From Prorocentrum cordatum (lineage: Eukaryota > Sar > Dinophyceae > Prorocentrales > Prorocentraceae): a DNA stretch of 64,000 nt. The position numbers and the translations under genes were made by a program. The stretch lies in assembly GCA_963575745.1 (NCBI GenBank), contig CAUYUJ010015263.1, forward strand, positions 190,295 through 254,294, given 5' to 3'. This document shows, piece by piece, positions 10,770 to 22,295 of the stretch. The notes below the pieces were generated by a model. It worked only from the letters and a program-made list of their open reading frames with translations. It ran no database searches and was not told the origin of the DNA. How positions within the stretch are numbered: position 1 is the first letter of the stretch; each line of letters begins with the position of its first letter.

Positions 10770-11318
10770 ATGTCGACACGAAAAAATTTAATTTTTCGTT
10801 GTTTCGAGAAATGCTTCCAGAAGCTCTCTCTTTCGACTCCGACCACTCTTACGCGTGGAATGAGCTCCAGAATGAGTGAGGACCATCATCTTGTCACGGC
10901 TGAAGTGGGAAGGGATATGTGGAAATGGGTGTATAGGGAGGGCAACGATGAGGCGGACTATGAGACACATCTTGCACGTGAGGGTAAAGTAACTTCTGAT
11001 GTTCGTTGGAATCATAACACTCTTTATCATATTAGATCGGGTCATTATATTGTTCGTGCACTTAGAGGAGCTTTTGACGGTGGGCGGTGTGAGCGTGGCA
11101 CCTCGTGTGGCTGGGTTATTGATGTTTATCTTGTTCCCTCTCTTCCTCCTCACCAGCTTCCCCCTGGACTTGTGCAGGGTGGATGGCACCCTGGAGTTGG
11201 CCGCAGAGGTTTCATGATCCCTAGCCATTGCACGATCACACAGGCTGAGTTGGCAGCTGCACATTCTCTTCTCAATGGCATTGCCGAGATGTGTATACAC
11301 GTACAACTTGGCAGGTGA
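10770..11318 (+). pseudogene. LINE ORF2 C-terminus (RNase H-like fragment), chimeric frame
   Basis: A 182-codon frame. About the first 33 residues come from the flanking L element; the rest is LINE-3. Visible in order: REGNDEAD with THLAREG (residues 56-72, the last RNase H motif in ordinary enzymes), then AFDGG (101-105, the usual first motif) followed by a Gly-Trp strand, then TQAELAAAHSLL (157-168, resembling the Glu-bearing helix). This is the permuted order seen in the two longer LINEs. The region carrying the DS motif is lost by truncation. I infer it was the end of an RT-RNase H polyprotein that removes RNA from RNA/DNA hybrids. As it stands it is an inactive remnant. Confidence 0.75.
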
Positions 11319-11550
11319 CTGTTTAGTTATAATATCTGCATAGCTCCGCCGTTATAAGATACATGCTTAGCCCCACTGTTTCTTGATGTGTGTATATTCC
11401 TGTGCAGCTACGCCGTTGTATCATATATGCACAGCTACGCTGACTTGTATATCGCACAGCTCCGCTGTTAGTGCTTAGGTTGCCTGTAGGTAATCCTACC
11501 GCTGGCCCTGCCCCCTAAGGGGGCTCGAATCGGGCCCCGCAGACCGCAGA
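10868..11550 (+). mobile_element. LINE-3, 5'-truncated non-LTR retrotransposon
   Basis: Only the last part of the C-terminal RNase H-like region and the 3' UTR remain. The 3' end (CCGCAGACCGCAGA) joins the S/L hairpin loop at CCAGGTTGACGG, the same junction as LINE-2 and LINE-4. Truncation plus a small target deletion fits target-primed reverse transcription. Confidence 0.8.
11319..11550 (+). other. LINE-3 3' UTR with 26-bp repeats and end hairpin
   Basis: CAGCTNCGC repeats recur at a 26-bp spacing (11405, 11431, 11457), with a looser copy near 11343. A perfect 13-bp stem-loop CCCCCTAAGGGGG is at 11511-11523, followed by CCGCAGA repeats up to the junction. LINE-2 and LINE-4 have comparable palindromic and CCGCA-rich 3' ends. 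Confidence 0.6.
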
Positions 11551-11580
11551 CCAGGTTGACGGTTCACCGCCGGCGCCAGT

Positions 11581-12789
11581 TCCGGAGCGCTGGAGAGCTA
11601 GTTGGCAAGAAACATCTCGACAGACCTTTTGGTGACTTTTGGTCGGTTGAAAATTTTGTTCTCGAAATTCAATCATTCGTTTGAGCTCCAGTATTTTTCC
11701 CGTGATATTCGATTCTATTCCCGCTCGCCATCTTGATCTCAGCTCGATCGGGTACATTTCACTGCCAAAAAGCGTCCCGGCGGGAACGGCCGTTTCGAGT
11801 CATCTTGATACGCGTTGTCGGTATTTTGTTCTTAACTCGAGCTGTAGGGCAGCTACAGAGCTGGTAAGCACACCTATCGCATTCAGAATTATCAGGCGCG
11901 TTCGCCCGTTGAATCCAGTCTGAAATCGGTCTGCTAGCCGAGCTAAGTCCGCAAACCTATTCGTATTATTCGAGTCGTCTTGACAGACGCTCTCGGTTTT
12001 CTGTACTTAACTCGATCTCTAGGGCAGCTACAGAGCTGGTAAGCACGCCTATCGCATTTATAATTATCAGGCGCGTTCGCCTGTTGAATCCAGAGGTCTG
12101 AAATCGGTCTTTTTGCCGGGCTAGGTCCGCAAACCTATTCGTATTATTCGAGTCGTCTTGGCAGACGCTCTCGGTTTTCTGTACTTAACTCGAGCTGTAG
12201 GGCAGCTACATGGCTCATTGTCACAGACATCGATGGGGAATCATCAGTCGCGTTCGTCTATTGAACCGAGAGCTCTGAACTCGGTCTGCTGCCCGAGCTA
12301 GCTTCGCGAAGCTATTTGTATTGTCCGAATCATCTTGAGAAGTGCTCTCAATTTTCTGCACCCAATTAGTGCTGGGGAAGGGCTACAGTGCTGGGGGTCA
12401 CAGGAATCGATTTGCACACATCAGGCGCGTCTGTTGGTCGATTCCAGAGCTCGGAACTCGAAACTATTCTATCATTCGAGTCGATACTGTCGGTTTTCTG
12501 CACTTAACTCGGGCTGTAGGGGAGCTGCAGGGCTGGGAATCACATGAGTGGATTCGCAGACATCAGACGCGCCCGCCTGTGGCATTCAGAGGTCTGAACT
12601 CCGTTCGATACTCGAACTGGGTTGCGAAACTGTTTCTATTTTTGGTTAGAGTCATCTTGAGAGGTCTGAAATCGCTTGGGCTGAAAAACTAGTCGTTCTT
12701 TGGATTTTTTACCACACTATATACTGTCAGGAAGCTCTACGAGTCCCCCGGCGGTAAGAAAGGTTGACGGTTTACCGCCGGCGCCCAGT
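11581..12789 (+). mobile_element. S element
   Basis: It starts inside the S left region (TCCGGAGCGCTGGAG). It has a leader, several central repeats, the right TIR GGAAGCTCTACGAGT, the hairpin at 12748-12781 (GTAA/TTAC arms) and the end CGCCCAGT. Confidence 0.75.
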
Positions 12790-13242
12790 TGGCTCGAAAA
12801 ATCTCGACTGAACTTTTGATAACTTTGGGTCGGTTTAAAATACCTCGTAGAGCTCTTCGGCATCGATGAGCTAGAGGAATTCTGGCGCGGGGTGCAGCTA
12901 GTTTGCCAACCCGGTCTGGGCGGACAATGTGGTGACCTGGAGTCGCTTTATGGAAGATAGCGCGAGATTTTGAAATTTGTTTTGCAAATTCGAATTTTAT
13001 TTTATGCAGTGAGCCATGGCGTTTTCAATGGTGCAATTCTTAGGGCTCTAGCTAGATTATATTGATCGAACGACTGCGGGGAAGCAGTATTGTATACGAC
13101 GGAAACCAAGATTTCCTTATTTTTGAAGCTCGTATTCAGAAGTGTTTGTCTGCTGTTATCTCGAATCTAATTTCTCTATTCAGAGGAGCTCTACGAGGGT
13201 TCCGGCGGTAATCTGGTTGACGGTTTACCGCCGGATCCCAGT
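12790..13242 (+). mobile_element. Divergent L variant (L2) after an S stub
   Basis: A 50-bp S leader stub precedes an L-type left end at 12842. The interior differs from common L (ATGCAGTGAGCCATGG; TGATCGAACGACTG) and matches, inverted, the copy at 54496-54894. The right TIR GAGCTCTACGAGG and hairpin (13202-13234) are present, ending ATCCCAGT. Confidence 0.7.
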
Positions 13243-14157
13243 AGAGCTTCCCTTAGCAAGATATTGGTGGCAGCTTAAGAGTAATTCCGGGGCGCTGGAG
13301 AGCTAGTTGGCAAGAAAAATCTCGACGAACCTTTTGGTGAGTTTTGGTCGGTTGATATTTTTTTCTCGAAATTCAACAATTCGTTGAGCTCCAGTATTTT
13401 TTCCCGTGATATTCGATTCTATTCCCGCTCGCCATCTTGATCTCAGCTCGATAGGGTATCTTTTACTGCCAAAAAGCGTCCCGGCGGGATCGGCCGTTTC
13501 GAGTCATCTTGATACGCGTAATGGGTATTTTGTCCTTAATTCGAGCTCTAGGGCAGCTACAGAGCTGGTCAGCACACCTATCGCATCCAGAATCATGAGG
13601 CGCGTTCGCCTGTTGAATCTAGAGGTCTGAGCTCGGTCTGCTAGCCGAGCTAGGTCCGCAAACCTATTTGTATTATTCGAGTCATCTTGACAGACACTCT
13701 CGGTTTTCGGTACTTAACTCGAGCTGTAGGGCAGCTACAGAGCTCATAGTCACAGAAATCGATTGGTAGTCACCAGGCGCGTTGGTCTGTTGAATCGAGA
13801 GCTCTGAAGTCGGACTGCTGCCCGAGCTAGGTTTGCGAAACTATTCGTATTCTCCGAATCATCTTGAGAAGTGCTCTCAATTCTCTGCACTCAACTCGTG
13901 CTGGGAGAAGACTACAGTGCTGCTTTTTACAGAAATCGATTCGGACACATCAGGCGCGTCCGTCTGTCGAACCCAAAGCTCGGAATTCGGCCTGCTGCTC
14001 GAACTAGGTCTGCGGACCTATTGTATTATTCGAGTTCATCTTGAGGGCTGAAAAACCGGTCGTTCTCTGGAGTTTTTTCCCACATTATATACTGTCAGGA
14101 AGCTCTACGAGTCCCCCGGCGGTAAGACAGGTTGACGGTTTACCGCCGGCGCCCAGT
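13243..14157 (+). mobile_element. S element
   Basis: It begins 7 bp inside the S left end (AGAGCTTCCC). It has a leader, central repeats, the right TIR, the hairpin at 14116-14149 and the end at 14157. Confidence 0.75.
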
Positions 14158-15590
14158 AACTCGTAGAGCTCTTCGGCATCGATGAGCTAGAGGAATTCCG
14201 GCGCGGGGTGGAGCTAGTCGGTCGACCCGGCCAGAAAGGACAAAGTAACTCGTAGAGCTTCCCTTAGCAAGTTATTGCTGGAAGCTTGAGAGTAATTCCG
14301 GAGCGCTGGAGAGCTAGTTGGCAAGACAAGTTTCGTTTTTCCCGTCATATTCGATCTTATTCCCGCTCGCCATCTTGATCTCAGCTCGATCGGGTACCTT
14401 TTACTGCCAAAAAGCGTCCCGGCGGGATCGGCCGTTTCGAGTCATCTTGATACGCGTTGTCGGTATTTTGTATTTAACTCGAGCTGTAGGGCAGCTACAG
14501 AGCTGGTAAGCACACCTATCGCATTCAGAATGATCAGGCGCGTTCGCCTGTTGAATCCAGAGGTCTGAACTCGGTCTGCTAGCCGAGCTAGGTCCGCAAA
14601 CCTATTCGCATTATTCGAGTCATCTTGACAGACGCTCTCGGTTTTCTGTACTTAACTCGAGCTGTAGGGCAGCTACAGGGCTCATTGTCACAGACATCGA
14701 TGGGGAATCATCAGTCGTGTTCGTCTATCGAACCGAGAGCTCTGAACTCGGCTTGCTGCCCGAGCTAGGTTCGCGAAACTATTCGTATTGTCCGACTCAT
14801 CTTGAGAAGTGCTCTCAATTTTCTGCACTCAACTCGTGCTGGGGGAGGGCTACAGTGCTGCGGGTTACAGATATCGATTTGCACACATCAGGCGCGTCTG
14901 TTGGTCGATTCCAGAGCTCGGAACTCGGTCTGCTGCTCGAACTAGATCCGCAAAACTATTATATTATTCGAGTCGATACTGTCGGTTTTCTGCACTTAAC
15001 TCGGGCTGTAGGGGGGCTGCAGGGCTGGGAATCAGATGAGTGGATTCGCAGACATCAGACGCGCCCGCCTGTCGCATTCAGAGGTCTGAACTCGGTTCGA
15101 TACTCGAACTGGGTTGCGAAACTGTTTGTTTTATTTGGCGAGAGTCATCTTGAGAGGTCTGCAATCGCTTGCGCTGAAAAACTAGTCGTTCTCTGGAGTT
15201 TTTTTCCACACTATATACTGTCAGGAAGCTCTACGAGTCCCGCGGCGGTAAGAAAGGTTGACGGTTTACCGCCGGCGCCCAGTGATGACTTTTGGGTGGT
15301 TTTGCAAATATTTGAAGGATATTTGACAATTCATTTTGAGAAAGCAGATTTTTCGCACCTGTAGTGGGGAACTTCGCGTCTGCCAGTAAAATTTTTAGGT
15401 CTATAGGTGCAGTATTACTATCAAATCACTTGGCGGAACTGACGTTCAATAAAATAGAAAAACGTGATTTTTCGAGTTTTTTTCTCGCTCCAGAATCTTT
15501 CTCTATGTGTTCCGACGATCGCCATGCAAGAAAAGAGCTCTACGAGGTTCCCGGTGGTGACCAGGTTGACGGTTTACCGCCGGTTCTAGT
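14158..15590 (+). mobile_element. L element split by an S insertion
   Basis: The left part (14158-14246) ends GGACAAAGT and the right part resumes at 15284 with GATGACTTTTGGG. The consensus L reads straight across this point. The right end carries the hairpin at 15551-15583 with one arm mismatch (GGTGGTGA). Confidence 0.8.
14247..15283 (+). mobile_element. Complete S element, cleanest insertion in the window
   Basis: Left TIR ACTCGTAGAGCTTCC (14248-14262) and right TIR GGAAGCTCTACGAGT are perfect 15-mers. The right TIR is inset about 45 bp from the end by the hairpin (15241-15275). It ends CGCCCAGT. The flanks rejoin exactly to the L consensus. Either AGT belongs to the element and there is no duplication, or AGT is a 3-bp duplication. 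The other empty sites favour the former. Confidence 0.85.
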
Positions 15591-16058
15591 ACCTCGTAGA
15601 GCTTCCCTTAGCAAGTTACTCCTGGAAGCTTAAGAGTAATTCCGGGGCGCTGGAGAGCTAGTACCTCGTAGAGCTCTTCGGCATCGATGAGCTAGAGGAA
15701 TTCCGGCGTGGGGTGGAGCTAGTTGGTCGACCCGGCCAGAAAGGACAAAGTGTTAACTTTTGGTTGGTTTTGCAATTTTTTGAACGATATTTGACAATTC
15801 ATTTTGAGAAAGCAGATTTTTACTCCGAGCATTGACATATAAACTTTGTTCCCTGAGCAGCTCAGCGCTCTAGAGCAATTTTCAGTACCAGTTCACTTGG
15901 AGCAACCGACTTCACGTTGACTCCAAAAAATCTCAGCTTGAAGTTTTTGTAGAAAGCTCCCAGAAGCTCTCGCTTTCATTCTGAGCTTTCTCACGGATGC
16001 AAGAGCTCTACGAGGTTCCCGGCGGCGACCAGGTTGACGGTTCACCGCCGGCGCCAGT
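15591..16058 (+). mobile_element. S stub followed by L element
   Basis: The S left end (15591-15662) is cut at CTAGT by an L left end at 15663. The L body carries the ACTCCGAGCATTGACAT variant interior, a right TIR, the hairpin at 16019-16051 and the end at 16058. Confidence 0.75.
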
Positions 16059-17102
16059 TCCGGGGCGCTGTAGAGCTAGTTGGCAAGAAACATCTCGACG
16101 GACCTTTTGCTGACTTTTGGTCGGTTGAAAATTTTGTTCTCGAAATTCAACACTTCGTTAGAGCTCTAGTATTTTTTCCCGTGATATTCGATCTTATTCC
16201 CGCTCGCCATCTTGATCTAAGCTCGAGCGGGTACCTTTTACTATCAAAAAGCGTCCTGGCGGGATCGGCCGTTTCGAGTCATCTTGATACGCGTTGTCAG
16301 TATTTTGCACTTAACTCGAGCTCTAGGGCAGCTACAGAGCTGGTCAGCACACCTATCGCATTCAGAATTATCAGGCGCGTTCGCCTGTTGAATCCAGAGG
16401 TCTGAACTCGGTCTGCCAGCCGAGCTAGGTCCGCAAACCTATTTGTATTATTCGAGTCATCTTGACAGACGCTCTCGGTTTTCGGTACTTAACTCGAGCT
16501 GTAGGACAGCTACAGAGCTCATAGTCACAGAAATCGATTGGGAGTCATCAGGCGCGTTCGTCTGTTGAATCGAGAGATCTGACCTCGGCCTGCTGCCCGA
16601 GCTAGGTTCGCGAAACTATTCGTATTCTCCGAATCATCTTGAGAAGTGCTCTTAATTTTCTGCACTCAACTCGTGCTGGAAGAGGGCTACAGTGCTGCTG
16701 GTCACAGAAATCGATTCGGACACATCAGGCGCGTCCGTCCGTCGAACGCAAAACTCGGAACTCGGCCTGCTGCTCGAACTAGATCCTTGAAACTATTGTA
16801 TTATTGGAGTCATCCCGAGAGATGCTCTCGGTTTTCTGCATTTAACTCGGGCTGTAGGGGGGCTGCAGGGCTGGTAATCACATGAGTCGATTTGGAGACA
16901 TCAGACGCGTCCGCCTGTCGCATTCAGAGGTCTGAACTCGGTTTGATATTCGATCTGTGTTGCGAATCTTGAGAGGTCCGAAATCGCTTGGGCTGAAAAA
17001 CTAGTCGTTCTCTGGAGTTTTTTCCCACATTATATACTGTCAGGAAGCTCTACGAGTCCCCCGGCGGTAAGACAGGTTGACGGTTTACCGCCGGCGCCCA
17101 GT
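16059..17102 (+). mobile_element. S element
   Basis: It starts at TCCGGGGCGCTG inside the S left region. It has central repeats and the right TIR, the hairpin at 17061-17094 (perfect GTAA/TTAC arms) and the end CGCCCAGT. Confidence 0.75.
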
Positions 17103-17607
17103 ACCTCGTAGAGCTCTTCGGCAAGATGAGCTTAGAGGAATTCAGGCGGAGGGTGGAGCTAGTAACTCGTAGAGCTTCCCTTAGCAAGTTATTGCTGGAA
17201 GCTTAAGAGTACCTCGTAGAGCTCTCCGGCATCGATGAGCTAGAGAAATCCTGGCGCGGGGTGGAGCTAGTTGGTCGACCCGGCCAGAAAGGACAAAATG
17301 ATAACTTTTGCGTGGTTTTGCAATTTTTTGAAAGATGTTTGACAGTTCATTTTGAGACAGCAGATTTTTCGCACCTGTGAACGACCATGAGGGCCTCTCT
17401 GTCTTAGTATGAGCTCTGTAGGCGCACTTTTACTATCAAAACACTTGGGGGAACCATCTTCATGTCGAAACGAAAAAATGTTTTTTCTTTTTTTCGAGAA
17501 ATGCTTCCAGAAGCTCTCTCTTTCGACTCCGAGCACTATTACACGTGAAATGAGCTCTACGAGATTCCCGGCGTTGACCAGGTTGACGGTTCACCGCCGG
17601 CGCCAGT
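17103..17607 (+). mobile_element. L and S stubs followed by L element
   Basis: Stubs: L end (17103-17163) and S end (to 17210). The L element from 17211 has its left TIR, a right end GAGCTCTACGAGAT and the hairpin at 17568-17600 with one base changed in the left arm (GCGTTGA). Confidence 0.75.
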
Positions 17608-18635
17608 TGGCAAGGAAAATCTCGACGGACCTTTTGCTGACTTTTGGTCAGTTTAAAATTTTGTTCTCGAAATTCAACAATTCGTTAGAGCTCTAATATT
17701 TTTTCCCGTGATATTCGATCTTATTCCCGCTCGCCATCTTGATCTCAGCTCGATCGGGTACCTTTTACTGTCAAAAAGCACACGGGCGGGATCGGCCGTT
17801 TCGAGTCATCTTGTCACGCGGGTGTCGGTTTTCTCACGATAACTCGAGCTTCAGGACAGCTATAGAGCTGGTAAGCACAGCTAATCGATTCAGAATGATT
17901 AGGCGCGTTCGCCTGTTGAATCGAGAGGTCTGAACTCGGTCTGCTAGCCGAGGTAGGTCTGCAAACCTATTCGTTTTATTCGAGTCATCGTAGCAGACGC
18001 TCTCGGTTTTCTGTACTTAACTCGAGCTGTAGGGCAGTTACAGAGCCGATACTCAGAAATCGATTGGGCATCATCAGGCGTGTTCGGCGTGTTCATCTCG
18101 GCCTGTTGCCCGAGTTCGCGAACCTATTCGTATTGTTCGAGTCATCTTGAGAAGTGCTCTCGGTTTTCTGCACTTAACTCGTGCTGGAAGAGGGCTACAG
18201 TGCTGCTGGTCACAGAAATCGATTTGAAGACATCAGGCGCGTCCGTCTGTCGAACGCAGAGCTCGGAGCTCGGTCTGCTGCTCGAACTAGGTCCGCGAAA
18301 CTATTGTATTATTCCAGTCATTCTGAGAGCTGCTGTCGGTTTGCTGCACTTAACTCGGGCTGTAGGGGGGCTGCAGGGCTGGTAATCACATGATTCGATT
18401 CGCAGACATCAGACGCGCCCGCCTGTCGCATTCAGAGGTCTCAACTCTGTTTGATACTCGAGCTGGGTTGCCAAACTGTTCGTTTATTTGTCAGAGTCAT
18501 CTTGAGAGGTCTGAAATCGCTTGGGCTAAAAAAGTAGTCGTTCTCTCAATTTTTTTTCCACAGTATATACTGTCAGGAAGCTCTACGAGTCCCCCGGCGG
18601 TAACAAAGGTTGACGGTTTACCGCCGGCGCCCAGT
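17608..18635 (+). mobile_element. S element
   Basis: It starts at TGGCAAGGAAAATC, has a leader and central repeats, the right TIR and the hairpin at 18594-18627, ending at 18635. Confidence 0.75.
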
Positions 18636-19687
18636 TTTGTTCTCGAAATTCAACAATTCGTTAGAGCTCTAGTATTTTTCCCGTGATCTATGATCTTATT
18701 CCCGCTCGCCATCTTGATCTCAGCTCGATCGGGTGGGTATTACTATCGAAAAGCGTCATGGCGGGATCGGCCGTTTCGAGTCATCTTGATACGCGGTGAC
18801 GGTTTTCTCAAGATAACTCGAGCTTCAGGGCAGCTACAGAGCTGGTCAGGACAGCTTATGGATTCAGAATGATCAGGCGCGTTCGCCTGTTAAACCCAGA
18901 GGTCTGAACTCGGTCTGCTAGCCGAGCTAGGCGCGCAAACCTATTCGTATTATTCGAGTCATCTTGACAGACGCTCTCGGTTTTCTGTACTTAACTCGAG
19001 CTACAGGACAGCTACAGAGCTGATACGTACGGAATCCGATTCAGAATCATCAGTGGCCGTTGTCTGTTGATCCAGAGCTCTGAACTGCGTCTGCTGCCCA
19101 ATCTAGAATCGCAAAACTATTTGTATCGTTCGAGTTATCTTGAGAGATGCTGTCGGTTCTCTGCACTTAACTCGGGCTGCAGGGGGGCTGCATGGCTGGT
19201 AATCATTGGAATTGATTCGGAACTTCAGGCGCGTCCGCCTTCCGAACCGAGAGTTCCGAACTCTTTCCGTTGCACGAACTAGATCCGCAAAACTATTCGT
19301 ATTGTTCAAGTCATGTTGAGAGGTGCTGTCGGTTTCCTGCACTTAACTCGGGCTGTAGGGGGGCTGCAGGGCTGGTAATCACAGACATCGATTCAGAGAC
19401 ATCAGACGCGGTGTGATACTCGAGCTAGGCTTGCCAAACTATTCGTACTGTTCGAGTCATCTTGAGAGGTGCTGTCGATTTACGCACGAAACTCGGGCTG
19501 TGGGAGAATTACAGAGCTTGTACAGAAGACAATCCAGACGCATAGGAGGCGTTCGGATCCGAGAGGTCTGAAATTGCTTGGGCTGAAAAAAACTATTTTT
19601 TCAGTGTGTTTACATTATATGTTGTCAGGAAGCTCTACGAGTCCCAGGGCGGTAAGAAAGGTTGACGGTTTACCGCCGGCGCCCAGT
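18636..19687 (+). mobile_element. S element, left-truncated
   Basis: It begins inside the leader (TTTGTTCTCGAAATTC). The central repeats are followed by the right TIR and a hairpin at 19645-19679 with a damaged left arm (CCAGGGCGG). Confidence 0.7.
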
Positions 19688-20560
19688 TGCTGGAAGCTTA
19701 AGAGTAATTCCGGCGCGCTGGAGAGCTAGTTGGTAAGAAAAAACTCGACGGAACTTTTGCTGACTTTTGGTCGGTTTAAAATTTTGTTCTAGAGCTCTAT
19801 TATTTTTAGACAATTTTGACAATTCGTTAGAGCTCTAGTATTTTTTCCCGTGATATTCGATATTATTCCCGCTCGCCATCTTGATCTCAGCTCGATCGGA
19901 TAAATATTACTATCGAAAAGCACTGTGGCGGGATCGGCCGTTTCGAGTTGTCTTGATACGCGCTGACGGTTTTCTGAACATAACTCGAGCTTTCGGACAG
20001 CTACAGAGCTGGTAAGCACAGCTAATCGATGGAGAATGATTAGGCGCGTTCGGCTGCTGAATCCAGAGGTCTGAACTCGGTCTGTTAGCCGAGCTAGGTC
20101 CGCAAACCTGTTCGTATTATTCGAGTCATCTTGACAGAAACTCTCGGTTTTCGGTACTTAAATCGAGCTGTAGGACAGCTACAGAGCTGATATTCACAGA
20201 AACCGATTCATAATCATCAGTTGCGTTTGTCTGTCGGATCGAGAGGTCTGAACTTGGTCTGCTGCCCGATCTAGAACCGCGAAATTATTCGTATTGGTCG
20301 AGGGATCTTGAGAAGTTTCGAGGTGCTGACGGTTTTCTGCACTTAACTCGGGCTGTAGAGGGGCTGTAGGGCTGGTAATGACAGGAGTCGATTTGCAGAC
20401 ATCAGACGCGTCCGCCTGTCGCATTCAGAGGCCAAAAAATATGCACTATGAGTCGGAATGTTGGTAGGTGCTGTCGGTTTCCTGAACTTGAGTCGAGCTT
20501 GGAAGCTCTACGAGTCTCCCGGCGGTAACCAAGGTTGACGGTTTACCGCCGGCGCCCAGT
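19688..20560 (+). mobile_element. S element, last on the + side
   Basis: It starts at TGCTGGAAGCTTAAG and includes a short duplicated leader piece near 19785-19830. Right TIR, hairpin at 20519-20552 and end CGCCCAGT are intact. Confidence 0.7.
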
Positions 20561-20806
20561 ACCCTATGCTCTCCAGGTTTTGGATGCTACCAAGTGCGAC
20601 AACTTTCGGGTGCTTTTTCCCGGAGAGCTCGCCGAGAGCTAAAGGGTTTAAGATTAGAAGCCGGACGGTGGTGGTGCCTTCCAGGAGCTCCTCCACGCCG
20701 GTCCACGTTCCCCGCAGAACCCCGGCGGCCCGGCAACGTGTCCGGGAGAGCTTCCGGCAAGCTGCCACGCGTGCCTGGATGCGTGCAGGCGCAGGAGAAC
20801 ATCTCG
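20561..20806 (+). mobile_element. P right-end stub and broken P at the orientation switch
   Basis: A P right end (GGATGCTACCAAGT, to 20595) is followed by about 20 bp of L-like sequence and a P left half from 20617. The second P stops within its palindromic core (CACGCGTGCCTGGATGCG), after which all major repeats are on the - strand. Confidence 0.7.
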
Positions 20807-21428
20807 AGAAATGAACAGAGTACGAATAGTTTTCTTGTTCCAACTCTGAAAGCGCGACGAGTTCGGGCATCTGGATACTTGAAACTAGCGCGTCTGGTAA
20901 ATTCCTGGCAATTCTGTGCCAAACAGCTCTGTAGCTCCTCTGTAGCCGAGTCACCTCAAGGACGTTACCATCATCTGTCTAAAATTTAGCACCGTACGAA
21001 TAGTTGTTCTGACCCAGCTCTGGTAGGAGACCGAATTCAGTCGTCTAGATACTATAGACTAGCGCTTCTTATCATTTCCTTTTGACTTATGTGACACACA
21101 GCTCTATAGCTCATCTCCAGCTCGAGTTGAGTCAAGAAAACCATCAACATCTCTAAAAAAAGCAGAATACGAATAGGTTTTCGAATCCCCAGCTCTGATA
21201 GCAGATCGAGATCAGGCGTCTAGCTACTTTAGACTCGCGCGCCTGCTGATTTTCCTTTAATTCTTGTGACGAACAGTTATTCAGCTCGTCTGCTGCTGAA
21301 GTCTAGTCCAGAGAACCGTCACCATCTCGAAAAAATTAGCAGAGTACGAATAGTTTTTCGTACCGAGCCCTGATAGCAGATCGAGGTCAGGCGTCTAGAT
21401 ACGACTGGAGACTCGCGCGCCTGATGAC
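20807..21428 (-). mobile_element. Divergent S repeats (S-b)
   Basis: Inverted S-type repeats of a diverged subfamily, recognised by GAGTACGAATAGTTTT and CTCGCGCGCCTGATGA at roughly 170-bp intervals. The first - strand block after the switch. No clean left terminus is visible. Confidence 0.6.
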
Positions 21429-22295
21429 TGGGATCCGGCGGTAAACCGTCAACCTGGTAACCGCCGGAAGCCTCGTAGAGCTCCGTTTCCGTGCGGAGCT
21501 CATCGGTCGAGTTACGTCTAGAAAACGAACCTCAAAAACTAGCAGAGTATGGCTAGTTGTTATAATGCGAATAGTTTCGCAGACCTAGCTCAAGAAGCAG
21601 ACCGAGCTCAGACCTCTCGATGGAACAGACGAACGCGCCTGATCATTCTGTCTCGGTTTTGTAAGCATCAGCTCTACAGCTGTCCTGAATCTCGAGTTAA
21701 GAACAGAAAACCGACAGCACCTGTCAAGATCACACGCTTCGTGGACCTAGCTCGAGTAGCCGACTAAGTTCAGACCTCTAGATGCAACAGATAAACGCGC
21801 CTGATGATTTAGAAATGGTTTCTGTAAGCATCAGCCCTGTAGCTCCTGAGTCTCCAGTTAAATACAGAAAACCGACAGCACCTGTCCAGATGACTCGAAG
21901 AATACGAATAGTTTTGCGGACCTAGCTCGAGTAGCAGACCGAGTTCAGACCTCTCGATGGAACAGACGAACGCGCCTGATGATTCTAAATAGATTTCTCG
22001 ACATATCAGCTCTGTAGCTGTCCTAAATCTCGAGTTACGTACAGAAAACCGTCAACGCGTGTCAAGATGACTCGAAACGACCGACGGTTCCAGCAAGTGT
22101 TTTGATAGGAATATCTCAGCTACGGACCTGAGAATTTAACTGGCAGACGCGGCATAACTCACTACAGGTGGGCAAAATACCAGTTCTTAAAAACGAATTT
22201 TCAAATTTTGCACAAGGATTGAAAAACCGACCCCAAGTCATCACATTGTCTCTTAAGGTCGGGTCGGCCAACTAGCTCCACCCTGCGCCCGAACT
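21429..22295 (-). mobile_element. SL hybrid element, copy 1
   Basis: On the - strand it reads L-type start (GGTGGAGCTAGTTGGCC), L body, S central repeats, then the right end CTACGAGGC and the hairpin at 21435-21467 (8-bp outer arms), ending GGATCCCAG. It is the first of three tandem copies. Confidence 0.7.

Larger units (their letters stand above)
10634..11580 (+). mobile_element. L element disrupted by LINE-3
   Basis: A left-truncated L body runs to GAGCTC at 10867, where LINE sequence starts. After the LINE, the element resumes inside its hairpin loop (CCAGGTTGACGG at 11551) and ends CGCCAGT. About 20 bp, from TACGAGG to the left hairpin arm, are missing at the left junction. Confidence 0.75.

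Noticed and set aside
11551-11580. Pol III B-box-like sequence in the hairpin, suggesting SINEs
   Set aside because: The GGTTGACGG loop does not match the B-box well and no A-box or tRNA-like fold is seen at a fixed distance.
14247-15283. Ordinary TIR DNA transposon with AGT target duplication
   Set aside because: The right TIR is not terminal, and three other reconstructable sites show no duplication if AGT is part of the element. Kept as an alternative.
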